A DNA stretch of 64,000 nt from Ariolimax columbianus. Lineage: Eukaryota > Mollusca > Gastropoda > Stylommatophora > Arionidae. Position numbers and translations under genes: made by a program. Numbering within the stretch: position 1 is the first letter of the stretch; each line of letters begins with the position of its first letter. The stretch lies in the NCBI GenBank assembly GCA_036924085.1, contig JAVGWX010000007.1, positions 31,597,953 to 31,661,952 on the forward strand, read 5' to 3'. The notes beneath the pieces are model-generated. The model worked only from the letters and a program-made list of their open reading frames with translations, had not been told where the DNA came from and searched no databases. Shown one piece after another: positions 34,580 to 46,605 of this stretch.

Positions 34580-34885
34580 ACTTCGGTCTGAGGTTGGAAA
34601 GGCGTGTCTTCATCAGTGGAATCCAGAAAGACAATCTTTTAAGAAAATGGCCTATCCTTCACATTGAATAGAAGCGGGGAGTGATTGCAAATGCTTTGGA
34701 ACAGGCTTGATTTAAAAGATGTAAATTGCAGCGGTACGCCCCGTCATAGCCTAAAATACTATGGTCAGAGGTTGAAACCGACGTGTCTTCGTCAGTGGAA
34801 TCCAGAAAGGCAGAACTTAAAGACAAACGTCAATGCTTTGGAACAGTCCTTCTTTAAAGTGGACCAGCTGAAATGATGGCACGTG
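34580..34885. repeat. Imperfect ~179-bp tandem duplication
   Basis: 'gtcttcatcagtggaatcca' plus 'gaaag' at 34606 recurs as 'gtcttcgtcagtggaatcca' plus 'gaaag' at 34785. 'aatgctttggaacag' occurs at about 34689 and 34832. Confidence 0.75.
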
Positions 34886-35239
34886 CTTCATATTGAAGAG
34901 AAACGGAGAATGAATGAAAGAGTGTCTGATACGTAGGATAGTAGACAGCGGTACACGCTCAAGTCGACCCAGCTGCCAAAGAGTACCCAGCATTCTTTTT
35001 GGAAACTGATCTGGACATCTTGTCTCATTTGAAAAATGTAATGTTTAGCGCAATCAAGACTCTGTGGCACTACCCGTGAATTAAGATCAGAATAAACTGG
35101 TAAGAAGATAATTTCGAAATCGTTATCGAACAAATGGTAAATTATTTGGAAAACAAAAAGAATCAGTGTGGAAGCAATAACATGTTCTATAAACTCTTCG
35201 AAAAAAAAAAAAATAACTAAGTATTTTGATGATAACCAG

Positions 35240-35578
35240 TTGACATTCGTCGCATAATGCAGATAGTCTATGGGGACGAAAGTGTGGCAAACCTGAGCTC
35301 CGACAACGGTCCATCGGAATTGATGCATCAATTTTGGCGATGAACTCTTCTGACGCAACAATATTCGTCTGAAATAGTCTGAATAGATCTTTCGGTACCT
35401 CATGTCCTTTTTTAAACATTGTTGTCCAGTTCTTCACTGTTGTCTTGAACACACTTTTGTCACCATACACTGCTTGCATTCTGCGATGAATGTCAACTGG
35501 TTGCCATCCTTCAGCTGTTAGAAACCGAATCACCGTTCGCTGATAAACTCTGGACGGATTTCGTATTACACCCGCCAT
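35240..35578 (-). mobile_element. HTH_48 (mariner/GVQW3-type) DNA-binding domain fragment
   Basis: The minus-strand frame starts MAGVIRNPSRVYQRTVIRFL and continues TAEGWQPVDIHRRMQAVYGD and TVKNWTTMFKKGHE. RxxIRFLxxEGxxPxxIHRRLxAVYGxxxxxxxTVxxWxxxFKxGxE is the N-terminal paired-like helix-turn-helix of mariner/Mos1 transposases. It is also found alone in proteins annotated GVQW3. After about residue 60 the sequence no longer follows a transposase (no linker and no DDE core), and the frame runs into a T/A-rich tract. I read it as a transposon-derived remnant; a domesticated DNA-binding exon is a less likely alternative. Confidence 0.75.
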
Positions 35579-35649
35579 GTTTTCAACGGTATGCTGAGGA
35601 AACTATTGAGTCGGAGGATAATGAAATTTTGCAAACGGTTGTTATGCGC

Positions 35650-36050
35650 TGTTTACATCAGAGGTGACGCATCCTGCGCACCGTACGCATGTTCACTTGG
35701 TGCGTTTTTGTCCTTTTCGCGGTCGGCCTCCTCTACCGGTCGCGGGAATCCTTTTAGCGTTGAGGAATGACTTGTATGACCGAACAAAGAAGCTCTGCGC
35801 CGGTCAAGTGTTTCTGAGATTTTGTGGAGGCCAGTTTTAGCAGAGATCTGCACGTTGCGGATGTAGTCATGCCTTTGGATGCCCAGAATATGCCGCTGTT
35901 TGCGCATGTGAAAGGCTTCCAGTCTCGACATGTCATGTTTCAGCAATGTCCAAGTTCCGGAGCCGCAAAGTAGGACTGCAGGACTGGGACCATGCAGGAC
36001 CGCTAGATGCGGGTCCTCATCACAAGGGATATCCCGCCATTGCCCCACGC
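35650..36050 (-). mobile_element. LINE ORF2 C-terminal fragment
   Basis: The minus strand reads AVLLCGSGTWTLLKHDMSRL, EAFHMRKQRHILGIQRHDYI, RNVQISAKTGL, then LDRRRASLFGHTSHS. The order YGSETWTL, LEAFHMRxxRxILGIxxxDxxRNxxI, RRxxLFGH is typical of the region after reverse transcriptase in animal non-LTR elements. The open frame is about 131 codons with no reverse transcriptase domain, so it is truncated. Confidence 0.85.
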
Positions 36051-36059
36051 ACGTACAGT

Positions 36060-36950
36060 TAATAAGTTACAGCTGATGAGCGAGAAATTCAAGTGAAGCA
36101 ACGTAGAGATGCGGAAATGACGTGAACGAATGAATTCAAAAGACCTCCTCACCGCGTAGAAACGCCAAAGATACAATGAAGGTAAAATGTAGTCTTACGC
36201 AGGAAAAACCAAAAAAAAAAAAAAAAAAAAAAAGGAATAAAACTATGTCAGTGTAGGTAAAGTGAGAGAAATATAATAGAAGGTTCAAGAAAAGCCAACA
36301 GCAACAACAAATCAGCTTGCCGTTCTGAAATTGCTGTCGGTAACCTTGAGGGTTAAGAGAAAAGGGGGATAAGAATGGAAATTACCTGCGACTTGGAGTC
36401 GTTTTGTCTGGAGTGCTACAGTAATTATTGACAATCAGTGGGTTAAGGCTGTGATTGTGTTTTCTTTCAGTCCCAGCTGGGAAGACATTTTGTTATCAGA
36501 ACCGTAGTTGATAATCCTGACACGGCGAACGCTATAGCAATAATTATAATGATATTATTGAAGTTAGTTGATTTATATAAAAAAATGAATATTATAAAGA
36601 AAATATATAAAAGAATTCTAGAAATATACCGTTTGATCTACCTGTTTTGTTGTTGGTTATCAAATAATTGATTTACATATCAAGTTCAATTAAATTTTAT
36701 TCAATTAATTTTAATGTATGGTTTTATATTTTTTTAAACTGATGGCACATCACGACGAACGAATACACAAGGAGATTAGGAAGAGACATGGGCAGGACGC
36801 ATTTTGAAGGAGAAATGTGAACCGGCTTTAACATTCTAAAACAGTTTGAAAGGCATTGTTAATAAAATGAGGTTACAACGACGGTTCTGGAAACAGACTG
36901 TACTTGTTGTGTCTGGTTAATAGAATAGGGAACGCAGTGACAAGGCAAAC
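36060..36950. other. Unassigned AT-rich sequence with poly-A tract
   Basis: Poly-A at 36212-36232. Nothing else is recognised. Confidence 0.45.
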
Positions 36951-36954
36951 CATG

Positions 36955-37020
36955 TGGGTCGGAACGAAATGTGCAGATGTGGCAGTGTCACGGTAAACTA
37001 CGATACAAAGTCAAGGAAAC
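36955..37020 (+). mobile_element. SINE1 fragment
   Basis: 'gtgggtcggaacgaaatgtg' then 'ggtaaactacgatacaaagt' parallels the middle of SINE1. Confidence 0.55.
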
Positions 37021-37275
37021 TTATTTCGTTTACAATTGAATACTACACTTGGCAGCTAACCTCACACACATTTTTAAGATATCGTTAAATGAAGTCTATA
37101 AAGCTGAATACCTTTCAAGAAAATAATTAGAATGACTGCTTTGTGAAAAGTTGTATATAGTTTGTGTGTCATTGCACAAGAAAATTGGTACATAACCTAG
37201 TCAGTTCCCAGAGTGGACCTTTCAGCTGAATAGACGTGCCTTAAATGTATTAAACTTTTTTTCTTCTCATAAAGT
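37020..37275. other. Unassigned intronic sequence
   Basis: No feature recognised. Confidence 0.4.
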
Positions 37276-37279
37276 GTTC

Positions 37280-37565
37280 AGTTCCATGGCAACAACTGCC
37301 TTTGGGGATGAAGACAACTCTTTATGTACTAAGCCTCAGACAATGTGAGGTGGGATTGTCAGTTCCTTTCACTGCTGTTTTTACATTCCTCAACGCTTAT
37401 GCCTGGTATCCATTTACAGCTGGGTCGACTGGACGAGCGGTCATACCAGGCACAAACCGCAGCTCGGATTATTTGTGTCCGTCCTTGAATTAGAACCCAG
37501 GAACTCTGTAATCCCACTCTGGTTAGCCAGTTCATTGCCAGCAAGGCTACATGCTTTACTGACAA
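37280..37565 (-). mobile_element. SINE4 copy, inverted
   Basis: The minus strand carries 'actggctaaccagagtggga' (A-box-like) and 'cctgggttctaattcaagg' (B-box-like). The core 'gacccagctgtaaatggata' precedes a tail region matching 14915 and 50995. Confidence 0.7.
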
Positions 37566-37574
37566 TATGCTACT

Positions 37575-37800
37575 GTAGTCCTGGGGTGAGGCACTCGCCT
37601 CTCAATGCGAAACATAAACCCCTGACGGTCTAATTCCACAAGTTTCGAACGATTCCCGGTTTCAGGGGATAAGACCAGAGTGTATGTACTCTCTGAGTTA
37701 CATCCAGTCGTCTCGACTGATCACCTTGCCGCTGTACTAAAGTAGCTCAGGATGAGGGAGTGAGGCTGATAACTATCGCAGTTCTCTCTCACTTTAATCG
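37575..37800 (+). mobile_element. tRNA-like SINE
   Basis: 'ctggggtgaggcactcgcct' (A-box side), 'agtttcgaacgattcccgg' (B-box-like), then 'agtagctcaggatgagggag', which is similar to 30440-30470. Confidence 0.5.
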
Positions 37801-39060
37801 AAAAAGAGCTCAAGTAACATCTAAAATACACAACAATACATCTAATGATGTTGCAATTCTCGCTAATTAGATGGAAATAACTAACATAACGAAACCAGCC
37901 AGAGTTAGCCCTCATTAGGGTTAAACTCATTGTACCGCAACTCATCCCCAGCGGCAATATGTGCTATGAGACTAACTACATCTATCCTGTACAGTAACTA
38001 AGGTTTCCCGCTCTTCTGCTTCTTCGCTTCCTCCTGCCCCGAACGTTCCATCAGTTTGCTTCAAGCATGCTGGTAGTGTTACCGATGCCAAACCATAACG
38101 CTAAAAACTGCTGGCATTTATGTGGAGTATGGCAGGAGCGACTGCGTCGATATGATAAGTGCTTATTGTTTTTTTATCTTCTGGTCCCAGGTGTATGTTT
38201 CGAGTGCTTGGCTCTCGCCAGCCCTCCCGTTATGCTGCAAAGAGGACAATGGCACAAATGCACATAAGTGGAGCAGGTTACTGACAGGTGTGCTAGCTTC
38301 ATGCGCATCCTGGGAACTGAGAGAGGACAAGGGGTTGAATGGTACATGGGAAAATAGCCACTTGGAGCGCACATGATAACACTTAACGCAAAATTGGCAG
38401 TATATCTATTTTTATAATTGTTGCGGCTTGCGTCACAAGCTTCATATTAGATCGTGTTTTTTTTGGTAATAGAAAACAGAAATATGGGGTAAAGACCAAA
38501 ATAACACCACAAATACAGCGAAATATTGTGAAGAGAAAGTGGATATAGATAGGACGCATCTTTAGAAAGGAGCCAGACAATTCTTATTTCTTTCTTTTTA
38601 GTGTTCGTCCTTAAAAATGTTGCTGTAGTGTTGCGTAGTAGTTTACAACCAAACACGATTTCTGCGCCATTCAACTCCGAATATCCTGTTTCAGCACGAC
38701 ATTATTGAGACCAGGTTTGCCTTTCCTCTTCAGTCGATATTATTTTAGTCAGACTACAGAAGTGCAGCCACTATCAGGGGCCGCCACTTGTGAGCAAGAT
38801 AGAGTCTGACGCCCACGCCCTTGAGTTGCTGGTTGCTATCTGCCCATTCAATGATGTAACTCTGCCCTTAAGGTCAGTAATATAACACACTGTCCACTGG
38901 ATTGGAGCACACAAGGAAAGAAGCAAGTGGGGAGGCAAAGGTACGCAGTGCTCAGAACGGCTGAAGAATTGTCAGTTACTTTGATCTTGGATGACAAGTC
39001 ATCTTAAAATATGCCAAAACATATTCATAACTTGGTAGACTGACGCGCATCGATGCATGT
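37800..39060. other. Unassigned intronic sequence
   Basis: Short open frames (38067-38376 region) lack recognisable domains. No repeat family is identified. Confidence 0.4.
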
Positions 39061-39079
39061 GATTAAAATTAGTACCCAT

Positions 39080-39305
39080 TCTGTAATCCCGGATAACAGG
39101 CTGGCTAAGCAGAAGGGATTGAAGATGAAAGGCTAACCTGTTATTCAAACATGATTGCCGAAGTAGGATGTGTCGGACCGAAAGGTGCAAATATCACAGT
39201 CAAGCTGAAAACTACGATACAAAACATTCCGTATATTGGACAACATCCTGCTTACTTGCAAAGCCTTTTTTATGGCTTGCTAGCGGGAGATTGAGAACAA
39301 ACGAA
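39080..39305 (+). mobile_element. SINE1 copy, 5'-truncated, nested in another SINE
   Basis: Starts within SINE1 at 'atcccggataacaggctggc' and ends 'gagattgagaacaaacgaa'. Flanked by aaaattagtaccc (39065-39077) and aaaataagtaccc (39305-39317), a probable 13-bp target-site duplication with one mismatch. Confidence 0.82.
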
Positions 39306-39317
39306 AAATAAGTACCC

Positions 39318-39365
39318 CTGAGATGTGAACCCAAGCTCTAACCACTATGCTAATCAGACTCCCCC
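39318..39365 (-). mobile_element. tRNA-like SINE head, inverted, split by SINE1
   Basis: The minus strand reads 'gattagcatagtggttagag' (A-box-like TTAGCATAGTGG) then 'cttgggttcacatctcag' (B-box-like). It abuts the right duplication of the 39080 SINE1. Confidence 0.6.
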
Positions 39366-39840
39366 TAAGTTACTCAAAATAACATTACCTAAGCACTTTC
39401 ATAACTAACACATATCTTTATATCTAATCCTAATTTAACGTAAGAAAATGTGACTCCATTGTAATAACTGGCTCTACTTTCAAACCAATTATACAGCCAC
39501 CTAGCGCACATACCTCAGCAGGGGTGTAGAAGGGGAGGGAACAGAGCTATTCCTATTGCGAAACTCTTGGAAAAGTAAACAAAAAGACACAGTTATATTA
39601 TGATAAATGCGACAGGCTCGATTGATAACATGGCCTGAGGAAGGGAAACAAAATATAATAACACTATCCTCCACGCAGCCTGGTGATACAATTACATTAA
39701 TTAGGATTAGGCATAGAGCCGGCTATCCCGTCCCGCAAAATCCACGTCAACAAGAAAATAACTTCACAACAAATAAAGTGATATGAAATTAAATAAGTAA
39801 TAGTCCTAACAATTTTAACTTTCTATATTATCTGTCTATG
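39365..39840. other. Unassigned intronic sequence
   Basis: No feature recognised. Confidence 0.4.
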
Positions 39841-40310
39841 TCTTAACTTTATGTGTTATTTTTCTTTGTTACCTTTCTATGTCTTTTTTGTTCATGCCTT
39901 ATTTTCCCTATGTTATATGCCTATTGTATTTTCCTATTGTTTCTTTATGTATCTTATCTGAACTGATCTCATCATATCTATCTATCGTATTCATTTATCC
40001 TACCCATTCATCTTTTGTATCCTTCCATATATCGTATATACCCATATATCGTGTCTATCCATCTTTCGCATCAATCCATCCATCTTGTCTAATTCATCTA
40101 GTCATCTATCAAATATATACATCTAAAGAATCTAACCATCTATCGAAAATATTCACCTATCGAATCTATCTATCTATCTATCGTATATATTCATTTATCG
40201 AATCTATAGAATTATCGTCTTCATTCATATATCATGTGTATCATATTTATTGTATCTTTCGTATCCATCCATTCGGTTATCTGTCCGTCTGTCTGTCCGT
40301 CAGTCCGTCC
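39840..40310. repeat. Degenerate TATC/CATC simple-repeat region
   Basis: Scattered ctatctatc, catccatc and atatcgta motifs leading into a pure array. The YLSIYL-type frames are artefacts. Confidence 0.7.
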
Positions 40311-40312
40311 GT

Positions 40313-40434
40313 CCGTCCATCCATCCATCCATCCATCCATCCATCCATCCATCCATCCATCCATCCATCCATCCATCCATCCATCCATCCATCCATCCAT
40401 CCATCCATCCATCCATCCATCCATCCATCCATCC

Positions 40435-40512
<78 letters not shown>

Positions 40513-40527
40513 ATATCTATCTGTCTA
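40313..40527. repeat. (CATC)n then (TATC)n microsatellite
   Basis: About 30 ccat units (40316-40437) switch directly to about 22 ctat units (40437-40525). Confidence 0.98.
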
Positions 40528-40529
40528 AT

Positions 40530-41185
40530 CTGTATGCCTTCTGGGCTTGTCTGCCTTTCTAAGTGCACTTTTATTCATTTCAAATTGGGCGATACATTTA
40601 ACAGTGAAAGGAAAAAAAATCGCTTATTCTTCTCTGTTAGCAGCATTTGTTTACAGCTGTAAACGTTGTCACGTGACCCATCACATATAAACTACGTTCA
40701 CATTTCGTTGAATATATAACATCTTAAAAATTCTCAACATTTTTAATTTCTCTAAAAACATAATTAACCCAACTTTTTTCATATTTCAATTGTTAACTAA
40801 AAAAAACAACACATCCATTATATGAGACCAAGTAAAGAGTCTTGCCTTTGGCGTGGTGGAACCTGGCGCCACCAATGACAGAATGCCATTTGAGTGTACA
40901 AACTTTTTAATTATCAACTTTCACTCCAGGGTATTATAGCACATTATTGAGGCACAATGCGACAGAACGTATTTCGCGTTAGCCCCATATTAGGCACAAT
41001 GCAAAGTCTGACATTTATCAACTATTCATGATAAATGACAAAGTCCGAGATCTCCATATTTGTTAGTTTTAGGGCTGGGGCGTTCTCAAACTAAAACCCC
41101 ACCGAGGGCCGAACGAGTCATGTTAATGAGTCTAGGGCCGTGGAAAGTAAGTTAAGGCCTTATGACCGCATATATTCAAATTAAT
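40530..41185. other. Unassigned intronic sequence
   Basis: No feature recognised. The last 100 bp grade into the 30-bp minisatellite. Confidence 0.4.
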
Positions 41186-41189
41186 CGCC

Positions 41190-42700
41190 CTGGGATACAT
41201 AAATTATTGGTCATGAGGCTACACGAAGTCGAATTAATGGTCCTGAGGCAACATGAAACCAAATTATTGGTCATTAGGCTACATGGAATCAAATTATTGG
41301 TCATGAGGCTACACGAAGTCGAATTAATGGTCCTGAGGCAACATGAAATCAAATTATTGGTCATTAGGCTACATGGAATCAAATTATTAGTCATGAGGCT
41401 ACACGAAGTCGAATTAATGGTCCTGAGGCTACATGAAGTCGAATTAATGGCCCTAAGGCTACATGGAGTCAAATTAATGGTGCTGAGGCTACATGGTGTC
41501 AAATAAATGGCGCTGATGCTACAAGAAGTCAAAGTAATGGCCTTGAGGCTACATTAAGTCAAATTAATGGCCACTAGGCAAAATGAAGAGAAATTAATGG
41601 CCAGGAGGCTACATGAAATCAAATTAATAGCCAAGGGGACGGCGTGGGCTAGTGGTTAAGTGACACGGCTCACAAGCAGAAGGTGCTAGGTTCGATGCCT
41701 ATCACAGCACCGGCCGTTACCCCGGGGAAGCTAACCCTTAGATAATGCATGAGGAAGCAGAACCTTACATAAAATGCAGGCTAAAGTCGGATGCGCTGAG
41801 CCGACAGGCGCAAAATAAAAACCACAGTGTAACGCACACCGCCTTGGGAAATGGAGAAATAAGGCGAACGCAAATTTTAAAAAAAATTTAAAAAAAATAA
41901 ATTAATGGCCCTGAGGCTATAGAAGTCGAAGTAATGGCCTTGAAGCTACATTAAGTCACATTAATGGCCTTGAGGATACATGATGTCAAATTAATGTCCC
42001 TGGGATTACATTAAGCCAAACAGATGACACCGATTCGACATGAAGACAAATTATTTACTTTAGGGCTCAATATGGTCCAGTCAATAGCCCTGAGGCCAAA
42101 TGCAGTCAGATTAATGGACTTAAGGTAACATTAAGTCAAATTAATTGTTCGGAAGCTGCATGAAGTCAAATTAATGATAATGGGGCTACTTGAAATCAAA
42201 TAAATGGACGTGAGGCTACATTAAGTCAAATTAATGGTGTGTAAGCTGCATGAAATCAATGTAATGGTCATGGTGCTGGCTACATGAAATCAACTCAATG
42301 GCAAATGAGCCTACGTGAAATCAAACTATTGGCCTTGAGGCTAAATCAAGCCACATTAATGACATTGAGTCCAAATGAAGTCAAATTATTTGCCCTGAGG
42401 CTACAAGAAGTCAAGTTAATAACTCTTTGGCTATATGAGGTCACGTTAATGGCGCTAGGATCATATGAAAAGTCATGTTTATGAAAATTGGGCAAGTCAA
42501 GTCAATCAAGTCAAGTTAACGAGTCTAGGGTCGTGTGAAGTGTCAATGACTTTATGGTAGCATAAAATCAAATTAATGGCCCCGAATCTACATGATTTCT
42601 GCATTAATAAGTCCATGACTTTGTGAGGCCAGGTTAATATATCTACGGGCACATGCAGTCTTGTTCATGAAAATCAGTTAAATGAAGTCAAGTTAATGAC
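41190..42700. repeat. 30-bp minisatellite, degenerate, interrupted by a SINE3
   Basis: The unit is 'gaggctacatgaagtcaaat' plus 'taatggccct'. It is best preserved at 41200-41635, resumes at 41899 after the SINE3, and becomes progressively degenerate to about 42700. The 30-bp unit gives ten-residue periodic frames (VLRLHEVELM) that are not proteins. Confidence 0.93.
41637..41898 (+). mobile_element. SINE3 copy, full length (tRNA-derived), inside the 30-bp array
   Basis: A box TGGGCTAGTGG near 41648 and B box GGTTCGATGCC near 41690, an exact fit to GGTTCGANNCC. The body 'accggccgttaccccgggga' leads to an A-rich tail at 41876-41898. aaattaatagcc (41621-41632) and aaattaatggcc (41899-41910) flank it but are also part of the minisatellite unit. 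Confidence 0.95.
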
Positions 42701-44050
42701 CCTATTACAGTAACAAGATAACGTCCGTGGATTAAGGTCCAAACAGAGGCAAACACGACCCATACTTGATAAAGACCGTGTTGTGGAAACGTATTTCCTG
42801 GTACTTCATCTTTACACATTTTATAAACTGATTTATTTCAGGCTCAGGTCAAACATATTAACCAAGATCCAATTCCTAATCCACATTGCAGTCCTTGAAA
42901 CAGTTGATGGTCACAGCAAACCAGTCAACGAGGTGGGGATCGTCATGGTGATTCCATTAAAGAATCTTGCACTGAAGCCAAGGGAACTCTCGCATTCTCT
43001 AGTATCTTTCAAAATGCAACCGTAACCTGACACTATTAACCAAATAATAATAATAACAATAATGTTCACATAGGCGGCTGATGCCCTCTGCGACATCCAT
43101 CACCCACTACTAAGGTGTGGTTCCAAGCCTCGTCTAGAGCGGAGGTGGAGGCTGCTATCTGCTTGAGGCCTTCTGCATGGGGATGGCCTCTTCTGTGCCT
43201 CCATCCGGTTGGAGGGGGGTGGGGAGTGGAGGAGACTTCTGTCGCTGAGGAATGAATTGTGTAGAATCTTGTGTTCCGAATGTTCCTGGTCCCGCTCTAT
43301 ATACACCAAAATACATCTAAATACACACTCTAAAATTAATTCAATACGAAATGACTCCAACAGCAACATAAAGGGCTGCATGATATGAATTATGCGGGCT
43401 GTAGGTAGCAGGCGCGCCGCGTGTTTGAGACTGCTGTTTTACACTGACCATGAACTCCATGCTACTGGGGGTAGTGTTGCGAGTTGTAACCTATTGGAAA
43501 CCCGCTGCCGGCACTTAAATGTTTGCTCTGAACATTAATAATTTACAAAAACGGACAGGAAACACGATCTCTCTTGCAGATCCAACTTTTAACAATCGTC
43601 CTCTGGCGGGATAATAGCTCTCTGCAAATTAGTCGGTCTACAGTAAAACAGAACGCTTGGCTTGATGGTAACTTGATGAGTTCGAATCGGAGAGTGTGCC
43701 TTCAGAGGGCGGACAACATTCGCAATTAGGTAACACGTGGACAGTCTTTGAAATGTTAGAACAGAAGAAGGGGGTAAGGGAGAAGATGGTGGAGGAAAAA
43801 AAACACCAGTGTAAAACAGTCTCCAATTCATGGTTATTTGCACAATCGTCCAGACACTTGACATGTTACAGTTGTTTTTTTCTGTATTCCCCTTTCGGGC
43901 TCTAGTATTCACCCCATAATGAAAACTAGAAAATCAAGACAAACAAAAAAATAAGCAGAAAAACAAAAACAACCAGAAGAATTCTAAGGAAAGACGAAGA
44001 GAGGCCTGAACAAGACATTTGCATAACAAAAATAAAAAAAACAAAAACAG
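42700..44050. other. Unassigned intronic sequence
   Basis: No convincing coding or repeat signal. 'gatgagttcgaatcggagag' near 43675 is B-box-like, but no A box lies at the right distance. A-rich run at 43930-44045. Confidence 0.4.
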
Positions 44051-44057
44051 ATCGCGC

Positions 44058-44205
44058 AGTCGCCTTTCCAGACATACATAGCGTATAACCGCATATTACA
44101 TTTCCTAGTCGCCTTTCCAGACATATATAATGAATGTCCGTATATGATATCATAGTCGCCTTTCCAGACATACATAATGTATGTCCGTATATTCTATCCA
44201 ATCAT
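44058..44205. repeat. 47-49-bp tandem repeat x3
   Basis: 'agtcgcctttccagacatac' starts at 44058, 44107 and 44154, followed each time by 'ataatgtatgtccgtatat'-like sequence. Confidence 0.93.
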
Positions 44206-44530
44206 CTGATCGGACACACTTCCTGTCTCTCGTACCAAATGGACCACTTTTGATGTATACACCCTTCCGTCTTCTCAGCTGTAAATTGGACAATGCCTAA
44301 CAGCGTCTCCAGAAAGGGACCTTGTAAGCAGGCTGTCGTAAAAGAAATTGGAACGTAGTACAAAGATGGTTTAAACACTTCTATCCTGATGGTAATATTT
44401 GATATTGAATTCGCCTTAGGATTTTGTAACAGTAAAAATAATGCTTACGCGCCAATGTAGCATATTGGGGATATGGTGTTTGGCCCAAATTGTAATAGCC
44501 AATTCACATATAGGCGACATTAAAACAAGC
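44205..44530. other. Unassigned intronic sequence
   Basis: No feature recognised. Confidence 0.4.
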
Positions 44531-44531
44531 T

Positions 44532-44630
44532 TAGACTCGCTGTGTTGAAGAAAAGAACAATACACTCGCAATATTGAAGAAATGTACAATACACTCGCAG
44601 TGTTGAATAAAAGTACAATAAACAACTCTT
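44532..44630. repeat. ~31-bp tandem repeat x3
   Basis: 'actcgcagtgttgaataaaa' plus 'gtacaatac' repeats three times with small changes. Confidence 0.85.
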
Positions 44631-45135
44631 TTAATCCCAAACGCCGGTTTAGCTCTGAGAGAAGAACAGGTTTTTGATGAAAGAAGTAAGGGATACACAA
44701 CAACTGTCTCCAGAATGAGGATGGAGACGCAGGCAGTGAACTCAGCTCTGGTGTGACTATATGTGGCTTATCTAACATGGTCAGTCATTGTGCCACAACC
44801 ATCGTGTCAGACTACATGTCCTTACTTCTGAAAGTACAGACGAGCTGAATAAACCATGAATTGATTGTTGCTGTAGAGGGCTTAAATGTCCATTCGCTAG
44901 AGTCAATCTACTGCCCTGGTCATGCTGACTTACAAGCAGTGATAGAGCTGCATCTTAGTTACGAAAACACACATCATTGGTTGGTATTAGAGATGGATAG
45001 AGCTGGCCCTTTTAAGCCAGTCACTGATCGTCTGTTGGATGACCAGAATGCAATGTGTGAATCAGCAGCCGAGAAGACGGAATTACTTTGAAATAAAACG
45101 AGATTCGAGCGGAGTCTGGCGAATGACAAAATGTA
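44630..45135. other. Unassigned intronic sequence
   Basis: The plus frame 44861-45091 shows no recognisable domain. Confidence 0.4.
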
Positions 45136-45440
45136 GCAGAAGTGTGTTCAACCAACGAGCTACAAGAACTATCAGTATCAGCACCTTTAATCATTTACTG
45201 AAAGAAACTTTACACTTTTTTTGTATGTCATGCCTGCAGTAACGTCTATTCTATAGAACATATCAGAGAAGACAGGCGTGTTAAACGGAGTAGGAGTGTG
45301 TTCAACCAATGAGCTACAATCACTATCAGTATCAGCACCTTTCGCCATTTACTGAGATAAACTTAACACTTTTTAGAATGTCATGCATGCAGTGAAGTCT
45401 GTTCTTAAAAACATAACAGAAAAGAACAGAAAACTTCTCC
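45134..45440. repeat. 154-bp tandem duplication
   Basis: 'agtgtgttcaaccaacgagc' at 45141 recurs as 'agtgtgttcaaccaatgagc' at 45295. The copies align over their length ('atcagtatcagcaccttt', 'atgtcatgc(c/a)tgcagt'). Confidence 0.92.
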
Positions 45441-45865
45441 CAAACAGAGTTTAAAACATTACAATATATTTGAACGAAAACTCTACCATTCCCTCCTGCT
45501 CAAATAACGTCCACTTTGTCTCGTCTCTACCACGGGTGAGTTATTCAAAGAAAAACATCTACGATTTCTGCAGCGTTTCCATTTGACACCTTGTATCATA
45601 TCATCCTTTGATTGTCATTCTTTTTTTATCAGAAAGTGTCGAAGACTGGTTCCAGACGCGGTTACCTGACGCCACAGTGGCGTCATTTGATACCTGTCTG
45701 CTACAAAATGTTGGTGCCGTAGCGGCTTGTGGGGGCGATATGCAGGCATGATGTAGTGAGCAGATGGAGATAGTATTTTGCCGCTTTACAAAAAAAATTG
45801 TTTATTTTTCCTAGCGTAAGTATGTTTGAATGTGTATATATATTTTTGTGTTCTCGTGTTCTTTC
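45440..45865. other. Unassigned intronic sequence
   Basis: No feature recognised. Confidence 0.4.
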
Positions 45866-46490
<625 letters not shown>

Positions 46491-46560
<70 letters not shown>

Positions 46561-46605
46561 GAGAGAGAGAGAGAAAGAGAGAGTAGAGAGAGAGAGAGTG
46601 TATGT
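46491..46605. repeat. (AT)n followed by (GA)n microsatellite
   Basis: (ta)n at 46493-46555, then (ga)n to about 46600. Confidence 0.97.

Noticed and set aside
38067..38376. Overlapping plus and minus open frames near 38.2 kb
   Set aside because: No domain, no splice context and equal openness on both strands; nothing supports coding.
43660..43700. B-box-like 'gagttcgaatcgg' as a tRNA gene
   Set aside because: The nearest A-box-like sequence is only about 14 bp away, too short for a tRNA, and no cloverleaf is possible.
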